A stretch of DNA of 64,000 bases from contig CM072512.1 in assembly GCA_036898135.1 (NCBI GenBank), positions 42,317,023 through 42,381,022 on the forward strand, written 5' to 3'. Under the pieces are notes generated by a model. The model was not told where the DNA came from, searched no databases, and worked only from the letters and a program-made list of their open reading frames with translations. This DNA comes from Oncomelania hupensis (Eukaryota > Mollusca > Gastropoda > Littorinimorpha > Pomatiopsidae). The translations under genes and the position numbers were made by a program. Positions within the stretch are counted from its first letter, which is position 1, and the number at the start of each line of letters is the position of its first letter. Of the stretch, positions 1-20,900 are shown one piece after another.

Positions 1-1275
1 GCTGTAGAACGTGACCCGGAAACGAAAGTGTCACTGAAAGGTCGAGGTTTTGTGCACCGATTGGCCGTTTGCAAAACCACTTCACGGTGATTGGTCGAAT
101 TTCCTAACATGCACTGGGAGCATGATCTATTACACCGTGCACGTAATCCGAATGACCGTGACCTTGAGGTGATACGGGAGGCACAGGCGCTCAATAAAAC
201 TCGTTAAAACTGTAATACTATCGTGGAAAATTGACTTTCCGTAGTAAAACTTCGATTTGCGTAGCTCCGTAGCCGCGTATTCATTTCCGGAGTAAACTAC
301 GGAAATTCCGTAGTGGTTGGCAACCCTGATAACCCCAAATCTCCTTGATTTTGACAATTTTGACCATCAGCAGAACTCACTGAGTTCAGTAGAGAGTGAT
401 TCAGATTAGGAATTGCTAACTGTTGCGGTTCCCAGAAAAATAAAGAAGAAAAGACAAACGAAGAAGACAGGTAGACCTACTTTCTGTTTCTTTTTACTAT
501 CAGTAGGCCTACCTGTCATCTAAATGAAGAAGACAGGTAGGCCTACTGATAGCCAACAAAAACGTGACCTAGTTTCTTCAGTTACATTTTTATTATGTAC
601 AATGTTTCTTTCCCTTTTCTTTTTCTTCCATTTTAGTAATTATATTTCCTTTAAGATCAGCATACCTTGTGCTTTTAATAACAGCTTGTTTTGTGAACTC
701 TATTCTGAACAATAGCCCTAAAAAAAAGAAGTTCTAATCCGGACATATGTCAAAACACAAAACTGATGTCTACGTATTTTTTTTGTGCATTTTCTTTACC
801 AACCTCACACATTTTAAACACAAAGTGTGAAAATTCAACATCTGGTGGTTTTTCCATCACATTAAAACGGGTGTAAATCCTCAATTTGTATTTTGTTTTT
901 CCCCTAAGCTAGGCATGAACATTTTGCTGAGTTCTTTCCCTTGAGCTGAGAACTAAATAAGGGGAAGCTCAAAACTGGCCCGAGTGGCATTGGGTCAATA
1001 TCTTTTCTCTCGCAGTGCTAGTAACAATTATTAAAAAAACAACCATAATACCAACAAAATATAATGCATTAAAATACATGCAAAATTCTTACAATAAAAA
1101 AAAAATATAAAAATTTAAAAAAATAATTATCAAAAATCAATTTAATCAAATAAGCACAAAAAAAAAAAAAAAAAGGCAAAAAAAAAAAAAAATAAAAACA
1201 AAAAAAACAAATAACAAAAAAAAAAAAAAAATGTAAAAACTGTACTCAGCAGTAACAATCAATTCAGGGTCCATG
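1..1275. other. Non-coding region downstream of the Pro/Gly-rich gene
   Basis: I see no supported gene here. The stretch from about 1020 to 1235 is very A-rich, with several A homopolymer runs. A minus-strand open frame at 130-357 has no domain I recognise. A strong hairpin sits at 497-552. If the neighbouring minus-strand gene continues (for example as a full Sec24 protein), its next exons would lie to the left, outside the window. Confidence 0.5.
497..552. repeat. Perfect 21-bp inverted repeat (hairpin)
   Basis: The arms 497-517 and 532-552 are exact reverse complements and contain the palindrome GTAGGCCTAC. The spacer is 14 bases. A third, imperfect copy of the arm (GACAGGTAGACCTAC) lies just upstream near 467-482. 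It may be a folded-back terminus of a small mobile element; no function can be read from sequence. Confidence 0.75.
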
Positions 1276-10012
<8,737 letters not shown>

Positions 10013-10714
10013 GGCGCTACTGTCAATTAATCAAACATCTGAAACAGAAATGAACAATGTAAACAAAAAGCTGGCAAGTCTAATGTGACTGCTTAATTCT
10101 AAAGAGAGGTAATGACACCAGGTATTCAAATAACTTTGCAGGTTACCTAGGTCTATATTGTATAGTATTAAAGTATTTAGTATTATTAGTATTAATTAGG
10201 CCTATTATATTGTATAGTAGCCTAAAGAATTTAGTATTAATAATATTACTAGTATTACCAAAACAAAATTGCAGAAAAATGTGAGCTCTGAAAGAACCGT
10301 ACTGATTCAAGGTGGTGTTCCTTTCATACGTACTGGATTACTGATTACAATGCAGATGTTAATAATTACTATTTCACATAGCTGACTTACAACAGTAGGC
10401 ACAAACTATGTGATTTGTTTATCACCTGTTCACTGGGCAAGCCGCTGTCTGCTATGGAGCCTCACTATGTGTGATGAACACTCGTGTTATGAATTTCCTT
10501 GTAGCACTTCTGGGTTAAAGTTTTATGCGACAAGAAGTTACTCCCGTGGTCGTGGATCAACTTCGATAAAATGTGTGAGCTTGGATATGACAGCTCAAAA
10601 CAAAATTTCAACAAATTTTACACGACTTCGCTGCCACGTACGGAACTAGCCTGCAACTTCCGTGCATGCGTATTGCTTGCCACGTTGACAGGAAGTTGAA
10701 TAAAGGGAGGTAAA
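10013..10714. promoter_or_regulatory. Probable bidirectional promoter between two divergent genes
   Basis: About 700 bp separates the minus-strand start codon at 10012 from the plus-strand start codon at 10715. Close to the plus-strand gene are CAACTTCCGTGC (an ETS-type core on the minus strand), a GCATGCG element similar to an NRF1 half site and AGGAAGTT, all near 10650-10700. No TATA box is evident. The arrangement fits a housekeeping-type divergent promoter; this is inference from layout and short motifs. Confidence 0.45.
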
Positions 10715-12755
10715 ATGCAGATGCGGCTTGTACGTGTACTTTCGAAACCATTCCATGCACTGTTTACATTGTTAGACCGTGAACATGACATTTTTCTGGT
10801 AGTGACAATGGCGTTTGGTACTACGCTTTCATTATTTTTATTTTATATTGCTGTAGAAAAATACATAAAAGCAGATAATGGAAAAGAACATGTCACGTTC
10901 CCTGAAGGTTACTTTGATCCATGGCCAGGATATGAGGTGCAGCTTGGAAATTCAACAAAGGAAGATATACCCATTATAGTATGGTGGGCTGATGGTGGAA
11001 GCCTCAACCATCATATGGTGAACCCTCATATGCCGGTTGCACATTTGACTTGTCCAAATGGGGCATCATGCTATTCTGTAATCGACAGAGACCCCAAACT
11101 TATGGCTGACCCACGCACAAGAGGAATATTGTTTTATGGTACGGACTTGAATCCCATGGATCTGCCTTTGCCAAGACTGAAGCATCATGAATGGGCCCTT
11201 ATTCATGAAGAGTCACCGCTTAATCAATTTATACTACTTCATCCTGAAATGATGAGACAGTTCAATCACACATCCACGTTCATGCGTGTATCCGACTACC
11301 CGATATCCACACAAGCCATTCAAGACATAGACTATTTTTTCCAACGCAAACCTGTCACCATTGCAGAGAAGAATGCAGCAAAGAAATCACGAGGTTTGGC
11401 CTCTGTTGTGTATGTGCAATCTCATTGTGATGTCCCTTCAGACCGAGACAGTTATGTGAAAGAGCTTATGAAATATATAGACATTGATTCATATGGTTCT
11501 TGTCTCCACAACAAAGATTTACCTGAACATCTCCGTGATCCAGCTGCAACATTTGAGCACTCAGACTTCTTAGATCTGCTGTCTGTGTACAAGTTCAATC
11601 TGGCCTTTGAAAATGCATATTGTAACGACTATATGACGGAGAAAATCATGCGTTGCCTGCATGTTGGTGTAGTACCGATTTACAAGGGTTCACCTGTTAT
11701 ACAGGACTGGATGCCCAACAATCACAGTGTTATCCTTGTTGATGATTTTGTATCGCCAAAGGAGCTTGCAGACTTTATTAAATATCTTGATCAGAATGAT
11801 GAAGAATATGAAAAATATCTTGAGTTCAAGACGAAGGGAAATGAGAATATGTTTTTGGCAGATCATATGGAAAAAAGAGAATGGGGAGAGGGCAGCATGA
11901 AAAACTTTTTCCGTGGATTTGAATGTTACTTATGCAAGGAGCTTATGATGAGAATGCAGGCCGAGGAAGCTCATAAACAGAACAGTTCTTTTTCACTGCC
12001 GCCTCCTAAAATTGCTTCTCCCTTTCATCTGTCTTGTCCTGCACCAGAGCGTCTAGACATTGGTCAGGGAAGAAGTCAGACGTGAGTGATACTGTCAGTT
12101 TTTGTTAATAGCCTGAAATTTTAATTCATAATTTATGCCTACATAAATATATTGTGAATATTATTATAATAGCTTTCAATAATTAATATATTCAGTTGGT
12201 TTCTCATTAACATATATTCAGTTGCTTTTTCATCGGAGTGCTGTTAATAGTTGTACTGAGGAGTGAGGTATATGTGCAGACTACATGTATAAATGGCATC
12301 AACATTGAAACACAATACTACATTATTTATTTTGTAGTAGTGATGCATGCATGCATCACTGTTGAAGAGGCTAGCGATTCAGACTAATCTTGACACCTAG
12401 CCCCTCTTTATATATGTATATATGATGTATACATGTCATTCAAAGACTGTCAGTTTCAGATTTTTCTGCAATTGTGTAAGATCTTTGCCTAAACAACATA
12501 ATCAAAAATATATTTTTCTTCAGGTGCCTGTGGCCATCCCTATACATGGAAAATGTTCCACTGTGTGGTGTTCTATGTGGTGCCGTATATTGTTGCAGGT
12601 GGCCAGAGCTTGACTGGACTTCATTGTACTGGGATGATATGGACAGTGCGAGAGCCGTGCTAACCATGTTGAGGGAGGGGGAAACTGATACGACCAATTT
12701 CAAAAAGTATAAATGGCAAGAGGTGAACAAACACCAACGTAGAGGTGAACTGTGA
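10715..12755 (+). CDS. FUT10/FUT11-like: GT10 fucosyltransferase, FUT10/FUT11-like
   Basis: Exon 1 is 10715-12081 and exon 2 is 12599-12755, giving about 507 residues. The donor CAGAC|GTGAGT lies just before an in-frame stop at 12083, so unspliced RNA would end there. Residues ~25-45 form one hydrophobic anchor after a short cytoplasmic tail, the type II topology of Golgi/ER glycosyltransferases. Residues ~290-325 hold the GT10 donor-binding signature (A-F-E-N-A-Y-C-N-D-Y-M-T-E-K, then G-V-V-P-I-Y-K-G-S-P). Potential N-glycosylation sites are NST, NHT and NHS. The spacing and the C-rich tail after the catalytic domain fit FUT10/FUT11 better than Lewis-type FUTs. That group uses GDP-fucose and has recently been described as protein O-fucosyltransferases; I cannot tell FUT10 from FUT11. 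An alternative acceptor at 12524 would add 25 in-frame residues. Confidence 0.88.
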
Positions 12756-13070
12756 TGAATTACGGAGAGATAGATCTATTAGTCCTAAGCAGCTTGATAC
12801 TAGTCCTCCACAAACTTTGACACTCAGTATGTGATGACTAGTACCACACAGGATACTTAAGCGAGGGTACCAATATACAATTATAGTAATTTCAAATGTA
12901 TTTATCATTACACTGTCTACTAGAACAACAGAGAAATCCCTTTTTATTGTGATACACTGATGATCAAAATAAGACTCCCTGTATCACCACTGCATTATCC
13001 ACAGTGAATATCATTATATATAATATATATATATGTTATCAACAGAACAGTAGTATTTTTGTATCATCTA
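12756..13070. other. 3' flank of the fucosyltransferase gene
   Basis: Probably 3' UTR and downstream sequence, AT-rich with a short TA run near 13015-13035. No gene is seen. Confidence 0.4.
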
Positions 13071-13984
13071 CAGTACTCGTTTAAGGTGACCCCCCACGGG
13101 ACCAAATTTTTGTTTGATCTTATCCGAGGGGCACCCTAAACAGTCCTCTGATAAGATCAACCACCAGTAAAAAACTTGATCTTATACGAGGTGCTAAATT
13201 TCTTTGTCGTGTGACTGGGTGTGTGTGTGTGTGTGCGTGTACGTGTGTGCACGTTGGTGCGCGCGTATTCATGTATGCATTACTGTATATGTATTTTTGG
13301 TGCGTGTGTATGATGCATAAGCACACACTCAAACACTCAAACAAACGGATGCAAGCATGCATACACACACTCACACACACACACACACACACACACAAAA
13401 ACACATTGACGCGCACGCACGCAAATGAGAAAAAAAAATAAAAAGTATGCACCAAGACAGTTACTGGGTTTATTTGCAGAAAACCTTACACAAGTTTACC
13501 GAATTGTTCATTTTGTCTACGCCACGGCACATGCTTTATCGCTAGTGAATGAAGTCAATTCAGGGTAAGGTCCACTGTGGCAATACGTCCCGCTAGGAGG
13601 GGACACGGCAAATCACAGTTACACCTGTCTACACAGCCCATGGGTCGCACTCTGTCAAAGTGGTGCCCATGTGTATTGCAGAGTGTCTCATAACGCGGAT
13701 GCTGGCTGGACGTGACAGGTGTTCTGTGATGGAATTCCATCTCAAAACAGGAAGTGACCTCATAAATGACGTCATCTGTGACATCAATTTCTCTTAAGCA
13801 GTAGTCTCCTCCATTTGGGAACCAAAACGGGGTTGACGTTATCCGAGGTTTTCCCTTATGCGAGGTGACGCTAAGCGAAGAATTCTAAATGGTACAAAGA
13901 AGGTGTTTGGCCGGGACCAACAACCTGATTGATCTTATCTGCCTTGTGACCTTAAACGGTAGTGACGTTAAAAGAGGAGTACTG
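13071..13984. mobile_element. TA-flanked TIR element (Tc1/mariner-like MITE), ~914 bp
   Basis: The left end is TA|CAGTACTCGTTTAAGGTGAC and the right end, read in reverse, is TA|CAGTACTCCTCTTTTAACGTCAC. The termini share CAGTACTC and then a T/A-rich stretch ending in GT(G/C)AC. Motifs like GATCTTATCCGAGG and TTATGCGAGGTGACGCTAAG recur internally near 13117, 13179 and 13840-13875 on both strands. GT and CA repeats lie at about 13217-13245 and 13366-13398. No transposase is visible. The class call rests on the TA duplication and CAGT start. Confidence 0.65.
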
Positions 13985-15414
13985 TATTCTAATGACTAAT
14001 GCTTAGTTTCAAGCCCAGCCAGCTGTGGTCCTAGTTATGTATTCTTTTGTTTAAAAAAAATTATATTTAAGTTGCTCTTGTCCCAGACCTAATTAAAATT
14101 ATCATATCTTCATTCAATCATTGTGAAAAACAAAGTTAACACTTACGAATTTGTATCCAACATTGTGTAGACACTGTGGAAGAGCTCGTTTGACTCGTTA
14201 TGCATTTTTCATTTAAATTGTGTGTACATACATTCATAGTTTTTTAACACACCTAACCACATTAACCCAGACTGTACTCAAGAATGAGGCTCATTTGTAA
14301 ATATTTTAGTTATGAGTCTTTGTTTAATTATGTTTATTTGCATGACTTTGTTTTTGATCAGTCCAACACTTGACTAGAGATACTTTTAGTCATAGTAGGT
14401 ATTGTTTATCAATGTATGCCTTGTTAATGTTGATATTTTATTAAGACTGTGTTTAGTTACCACAGCATTATGAAGATTAATTATGCAAAATACATTGTGT
14501 GATCACTTTATCACAGTGTTTTATTATTATTATTATAAAAAAATAATGTCTGTTTATGGTAACAGGAAAAAAAAGGATCTGAAAATGGTCTTTCTTGTTT
14601 TTTTTTGTTTAATTCGAAAAACATTTTTTTTTACCTTGGGTGCGATTTTTTTGGGGGGGCTTTTTTTTTTCCCCAGAAGATTTCCCAAAAGTTTAAGGTC
14701 GGGGAGGAAGTGAGAGGGGGAAGGGGCCCTTATCACACCAATAAAAAACCTCCCACTGTAATATTTTTTATATGTTTGGAGGAAGGGGAAATTGCTGCTG
14801 GTTTTAAAGTACTTTTTTAAAATATAGATTTTGAGTATTAAATAGTTTATTTGTATTTCAAGTATTCTTTCAAGGTAGTCTTCCATTCCCATGTTTAGTA
14901 GCAAATTTCAGGTATTCTAAAACGTTTAGTGGCAATTTTGTAAAATAATGTTTTCAATTGTGTACGTTTAATACAAATGTATCATTGCTCTGTGAAAACA
15001 TGTTTTTATCATTTTCGTATATGTAATTGTATGTTTATTTATTTTAGATATCAGTATTGTGTTGATTGAAAACGGGTAGAACATTGAGGCAATTAAATAT
15101 AATATTGAGAAGTACATGGCGTAAATGTGTAACAAACTACACAAACAAAAAATGTTTGTGCACATGTTTTATGCTTATTCACATTGTATGGTTTACTCAA
15201 TTTGCGTGATAGATCAAAAACCTTACTTTTTTTAAATAATAAATAAATGTTCCCATTTTTGGCATATTTTTGTAGAATGCCTTGGCCTGTAACGTTATTA
15301 TTGTTGTGATATTGCTGTTGGTATGATTTTGATTGTAATTTTATTATCTACTGATACTTTGTTGATTGATATAGGATTTCAATCTGTGATTTTTTAAAAT
15401 TTATTGATGCACTT
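13985..15414. other. Intergenic AT-rich DNA, no gene seen
   Basis: Between the fucosyltransferase and DUS1L genes. It contains homopolymer-rich, possibly error-prone sequence at 14560-14670 (long T and G runs) and no reading frame or repeat that I recognise. Confidence 0.4.
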
Positions 15415-15428
15415 ACTGGTTTTTGATT

Positions 15429-16136
15429 ACCCCTTGGGGTCATGAGCAATCTTGTCACTGTAGATTGTTCTAACCTATAAAGGGAACAGTGAAAGCCCCA
15501 GTTGAAAACCTGTCTTGCCTTTGTAGGCATGACTAATTCACTGCGGCAACAGTTCCCCCCGTTAGAGTGCTGGGGGTTTCAGTATAAATAGTATCCCCAC
15601 TTTCTGGAAATTTAGTGCTTTAAATTCCCACTGTCGCTGTCTTCATCATTTGCTCTTTCCCATTCCTGATCTGTCCTATCACTCTGCTATACTTTCTTCT
15701 TCTTCGCTAGACTAGATCAATGACCTACCTTTTTTCTTGAAAACTCTTCCTGGACAAGACTCCTTGTTTGTGTATGAGGTCTGTTGGATCAGCTTGGGAG
15801 TGTTGGACGCTTTCTGCCGGGTGGTCACTAGGGCTTCCTATGATTGTATTATTTCGCACTATAGGCATTTTATATGTATGTGTTTTGTTGATGATTTATA
15901 ATGATGGTTGTATTCTATTTTGTTTTTGTAACCGGGGTGTTCGCGTAGTTGAGGTCAACCCTCAGCCGTCCCCCGCGTGGGATGTCTTTATTGTAAAGTG
16001 ACTGGCCGGTGGAGGGCATTCAATTTTCCCACTAGGGTTGTTTCGGCAGATCTTTTATGCGGATCGGGGGTTGTCCGGTCCTGATTTGGCTCGGAAGAGT
16101 CCGCTGGACCTAAAGCAACAATAAATCAATCAATCA
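15429..16136 (+). mobile_element. TATA-containing retroposon family, copy A (longest)
   Basis: It is flanked by a perfect 14-bp direct repeat, ACTGGTTTTTGATT, at 15415-15428 and 16137-16150. The core starts with a G/C-rich hairpin near 15553, then TATAAATAG at 15583, and ends TCCGCTGGACCTAAAGCAAC followed by AATAAATCAATCAATC. This copy has about 115 extra bases at its 5' end, beginning with the palindrome ACCCCTTGGGGT. A weak open frame (15768-16001) is shared by several copies but has no recognisable domain. Target duplication plus a simple-repeat tail indicate target-primed reverse transcription by some LINE machinery. Confidence 0.8.
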
Positions 16137-16477
16137 ACTGGTTTTTGATTCTGAAAGTTTAGCATTAGTGCAAGATTTTTGTGGGAATGATTTGGGCTAG
16201 CTGTAATTTATTATTGGTATAATCTATTGTTGGTAGGTTTTTATTTCAGCAACAAAACGTAGATTAAGATCAAGAAAGAAATAAAGTGAGTAGAAGAAGA
16301 AAAAAAAATAATAGTAAGATCAAGAAAGGATAAGTGTACAAGTCAAAAACAAATATGATCAAATTCTGTGTACGACTCGGCTGAGCCAAGTATCTGTCTG
16401 TAATTCATTTAAACATTCTGTCACATGTTCAGACTAGTATCTCAATAAATATCAAAATGTCCCTCTACCTATATTAT

Positions 16478-16982
16478 CAGGGCGCAAAATTACCTTTTTT
16501 CTTTGAGGGTAAACAGGACCCTTTAACTTTTAAAAAGTGAGGGTCCTGTCTGAAATGTGAGGGTCCTAATACATAATAAACAATCGCCCATTGATTGGCC
16601 AAAAAGCGTGACTCCGAGCCAATAAAAAAAGACGTACTTAATATTATTCAAGGGTAATAACTCGAGTGACAAATACCTCGCATCCATAGCAACATATAGC
16701 GCGATGGGTACTCGACATCGATTTTCGAAGATTTATTATTGCCTTCTACTTTTCACTCAAAAATAATTTGTGCATCGAAGATTTTTTTTCAGTAAAAATG
16801 AATTGATTACTCAACTTTGTAACGTAGTTGACATTTGTTTTGCGGGTAAATCGGGCATGCTAGAAATGAAAAGAGCGGGTCCAAATCAACATTTGAGGGT
16901 AATTCGCCCCGGACCCGCCTTAAGTCCGCTGAACCTAAAGCAACAATAAATCAATCAATCAATCAATTAATTTCGCGCCCTG
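16478..16982. mobile_element. hAT-like MITE, ~505 bp
   Basis: The ends are inverted repeats beginning CAGGGCGCAAAATTA (left) and CAGGGCGCGAAATTA (right, read in reverse). Only a short ATTAT is shared by the flanks, so the 8-bp duplication expected for hAT is not clear. Inside, TGAGGGTCCT-type motifs recur. A short 3' fragment of the TATA-containing retroposon (about 16922-16969) lies within it next to the right terminus. Confidence 0.55.
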
Positions 16983-17995
16983 ATTATTTTCACTATTGTT
17001 TTGATAATGTACATTTGCTTTTTAGAGAAACAAAGAAAGTAAACAAGACAAATAAAGCATAATAATGTTATGTTGCGGCTTGTTCATTAAATGTTAATTC
17101 TCTAGAACTAGCCTACTTTCTTCATTCTGTTATTTTTTCAGCATTCTCTCTCCCACTTCTATCACCCATGTACGCATGCCCACATGCAAACGTACAGGTA
17201 CATATAATTACACTCATAAATACACGCGCATTCAAAAACACTGACTTTTGTTTCCCAGCCCATGGCACTTTAAGAAAGGATTTAGAACTATTATACCTTA
17301 TACACAACTACCACTAGTACAAAGTAAAAAAACCAAAAAACATAATAAAGAAACCTTCAAAATATTACATTACAACTTAACACTTGCAAACATATCTATT
17401 AAACCTATTGAAAAATGTACCTCGGCTATAATCAAAAGCTGTTCCACAAACCTAAAACAAATATCCATTTCTCACACATTAAAAATTTGTGTGGCATCTC
17501 ATATGCAATACAATCCACTTAAAAACAAACACATTAAAAAACAACACAAAATCAAAAATATTTTTTTAAAAAATTCTACAAAACATTTACATCACAGGCA
17601 AATGCCACTTAGGCGTACCCTGAGTATTGCTGAAGGGACATCCACCCACCCACACCTCACTTCTAGTGACCCCTCCTTTCTCTCACCACTCTGCCCATCC
17701 CTGAAATAAACAAAACTGACAGGTCAACAAGGCCAAGTACAAAAGCAGCAATGTAATAATTGAGGAAAACCACTCATTTCTGACGGTGATGTTGGAAGTA
17801 ATGGTTCAAGTCTTACATACTGCTATAATAATATTCATGCTTTTTCTAGCATGCTCAGTGCAGCTGACAGATGGTGGTGGACGGGAAAAGGGTATATGTG
17901 TGTGTGGGGCTTCAGCAACATCTACTGACAAGATAGTTCATGGAGAACGTTGTCATCCACCTGCTGCTCCGTTTCATCAGCATACTAACAGAATT
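16983..17995. other. 3' flank of DUS1L
   Basis: Presumed 3' UTR and intergenic DNA. The plus-strand open frame at 17248-17709 is A/C-rich, antisense to the DUS1L 3' region and has no recognisable domain, so I do not call it a gene. Confidence 0.4.
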
Positions 17996-20900
17996 CTAAC
18001 CATTGTTCGCTTCCGGAGAGAATTCTACTCCATCCTTAGCAGCAAGTGCTGTACATTCAACCTCACTGCCTCTGCCATTTAAATCGGTACTGACTAAGTT
18101 TGTTCTTTCACAACCAGCTTCAATGTCTGTTTTACAGCCTGCGTCACACTGAGATTTCAACACTTTCGCTACACCTTTGCCATTCTGCTTCATGGTTCCG
18201 TTTGCAGCTTTCGATTTGTAGTTCATCTTGTGAGCTGGAAACATAATATAATAAATAAGATGAGAAATATGAAAAAAAAAATTAAATAAAATAATGTTGC
18301 ATTACTACAAACACCGAGTAAAAGCAACCATGTTCAAAATTGATTGGTTTCATAGTTGAATGTTTACATGTAAATCTATACATAAAGATTGATGCTGACA
18401 ACGATGGTGATGAAGAACACTTGAACGAAGAGCCTTGTAAGTATTGTCAAATACATATATATACAAGAGTCAAATCATAAATAGCACTCCCAGCATAACG
18501 ACTAATTGAAAATTAACACGATAATGTCTTTTACACTTTATTTCACCATTCTCTTCAAGCTATCATTTTAGCATGCTTGGTTGCATTTGCACACATACAC
18601 ATGCATGAAATATGACCTTCACCACCCTGAAAAAATAAGCACCTACAAAGAAAGCTGAAACATACCTTCACAATCCAAAATCTCCTTGCTCGTTTTCTTG
18701 CGACAACAGCCTTTACACAATACGTACACACATTTGGAGCCCTAAAAAATCCAAACAAAGCATAAATAGTTAATAAATGAACATCTGCTATCACAACACT
18801 ACACTCTGACTTGATCCGTTTGAAAAGCTACAACAAAATAATGTGTCTAATTCATCTTATTTCAAATTTCTTTGAAAACTTGTCAGAAATGTGCAACTAA
18901 TGATTACAAAATAGTTTTAACTGTTTATAGAAAACTCTTGCAGGTAAAGGTAATGGGTTTCCAGTACCTTTCAGCCACATGGACTTCCAGTTTTTCATCT
19001 GGTATTATTGCCTTTCTTGGTTTTCAAAACAATTCACAGCTTCATGGACAGGAGTGGTCGTTATACTACCTGACGAGGAATGGAACATTCAGCAGAAAAC
19101 TGTGCTATATTGGAGAAACATCACAGCGTTTCCCTCAACCTACCTTAGGATTGGGGCATGAAGCACATGTGTCAAACTTTAGTTTCTTGGCTGGGTCGAA
19201 GTTCTTATCCGGGTGCTTGAGTCGTTTCTTCAGCTGCTTTTTGGAGAGGCCAGCTTCTCTGATGCTGTCCAGCTTCTCCTCTTTCTTCTGGTTGATCTCG
19301 TCCCGCACCTCACGCTTCTCTGGATCTGCTTTAGCGTCTGGCCTGCAATGACCTTCAAAATGCAGTAACTCGGTCAAAAACAAAAACTTGGTCAAATGCA
19401 ATCACTCTGTCAAATATGTTACAACAAATATTTAGCACACTAAATTACACTTTGATCAAACAAATGTCTGACGGAATCTCAAATTTTGCAACACGTAAAA
19501 CATCGTTAGAATGTTTGAAAGTATATCTGTGTAAGTTTTAGGATCAACAAGGTTGTGCAGTGTTGCAAAACTGATCATTGGCAACGTATTCGTAACACTG
19601 GTATTCAGTTCAGCTCCTCCTGACCTAAAACAATAACCATGTAATGTAATGTAATTCAGTTCAGCTAAATCAGTAAAGATCTGAGACAGACCTTAAGACC
19701 TTAAATCAGATTAGTTGGTGAGCATTGATTACTAACCGTTAATGTCCACAACGTAACCTAATCAGTAAAAAGTTATTCTCAAAACCACCAATGATGTTGA
19801 TGTTCTTATGATAATGATGATGCTGTTGATGCTGAAGATGATTATGCTCCAGGGTATATTTTAGCTTAAATTTATAGCAATCAGACTATTCTTACCCTGG
19901 TCGTTCGTAAGGCTGGCAAATCCAATAGGGCAGAGGAAGTTTAATCAGAAACTGTTCAGGATTTTTTTCATACTCCTCAACATCAGGCTATAACAAAAAC
20001 ACCAGCTACACTGACATAGTTACAGTTATAGATCATAACATGAGGAAAAATACTGGTGACAGTTTTAGTTTTTACATTGATCATTACGCCATTCCTGTCA
20101 TGAATGTATAACAAACCATACAATTCAAACAAATAATGTGCAAAAATATCAATAATAAAAAAAGTTTAAAAAAAAGACAAAACCAAACCATAATCAAACA
20201 AAATATCCTCATAATATAAAAACCACTCAATATTACATTCGTTTTCTGCAAATTTTGCCGTTACATCGCATTAAAAAAATATTCTACAAACATTTTGCAA
20301 AGATTCAATTCAACAATGAGAGAACACTAAATACTGTAAAAACGTTGTCCATTCCATTACCTGGCATTTTTCCTTTAGCTCCTTTGTTACAGCTTTGAAT
20401 TCTGCTATCGTTCGGACAGAGCCAACTTTAGTCCTGATATCTCTGTGTACATGAAGACTGTAAACAGACACAAAAATCATACTGAGTAGGTTAAATCACT
20501 AAAGGCTTAAAATAAACATAAGATGAGTTGAGGAGTGGCCGTGAACCTTCAGTGTTTTCAAAGATAATGCGTGACTTGCCGTCCATGTGCCGATGAGCAT
20601 TACAAAATACCCCAGCAAGAAAAACTTTATAGGAGCTGTAACTGAGGCTCAGTACTGTTCCTCACTTTTATATGCCTGAGCAGATAAAATCCTTTCAAGC
20701 CCAATCAGTATATTTTCTAACACGAAAGCATCAAAATTCAGAATACTTCACTTCCAGTCAACATCATCCTACCAATCTCCACCTCGTCTTTCGCACAAAT
20801 ATACACATTCACACACACATTCTTTCTCCCTCACTCCCTCTCTCTTACATGCACACACATCCAAACACACTCCCCTTCTGTTTTCATCTATAACAAATCA

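Noticed and set aside
17248..17709. 153-codon plus-strand frame
   Set aside because: It has A/C-rich composition, no domain, and lies antisense to the DUS1L 3' flank.
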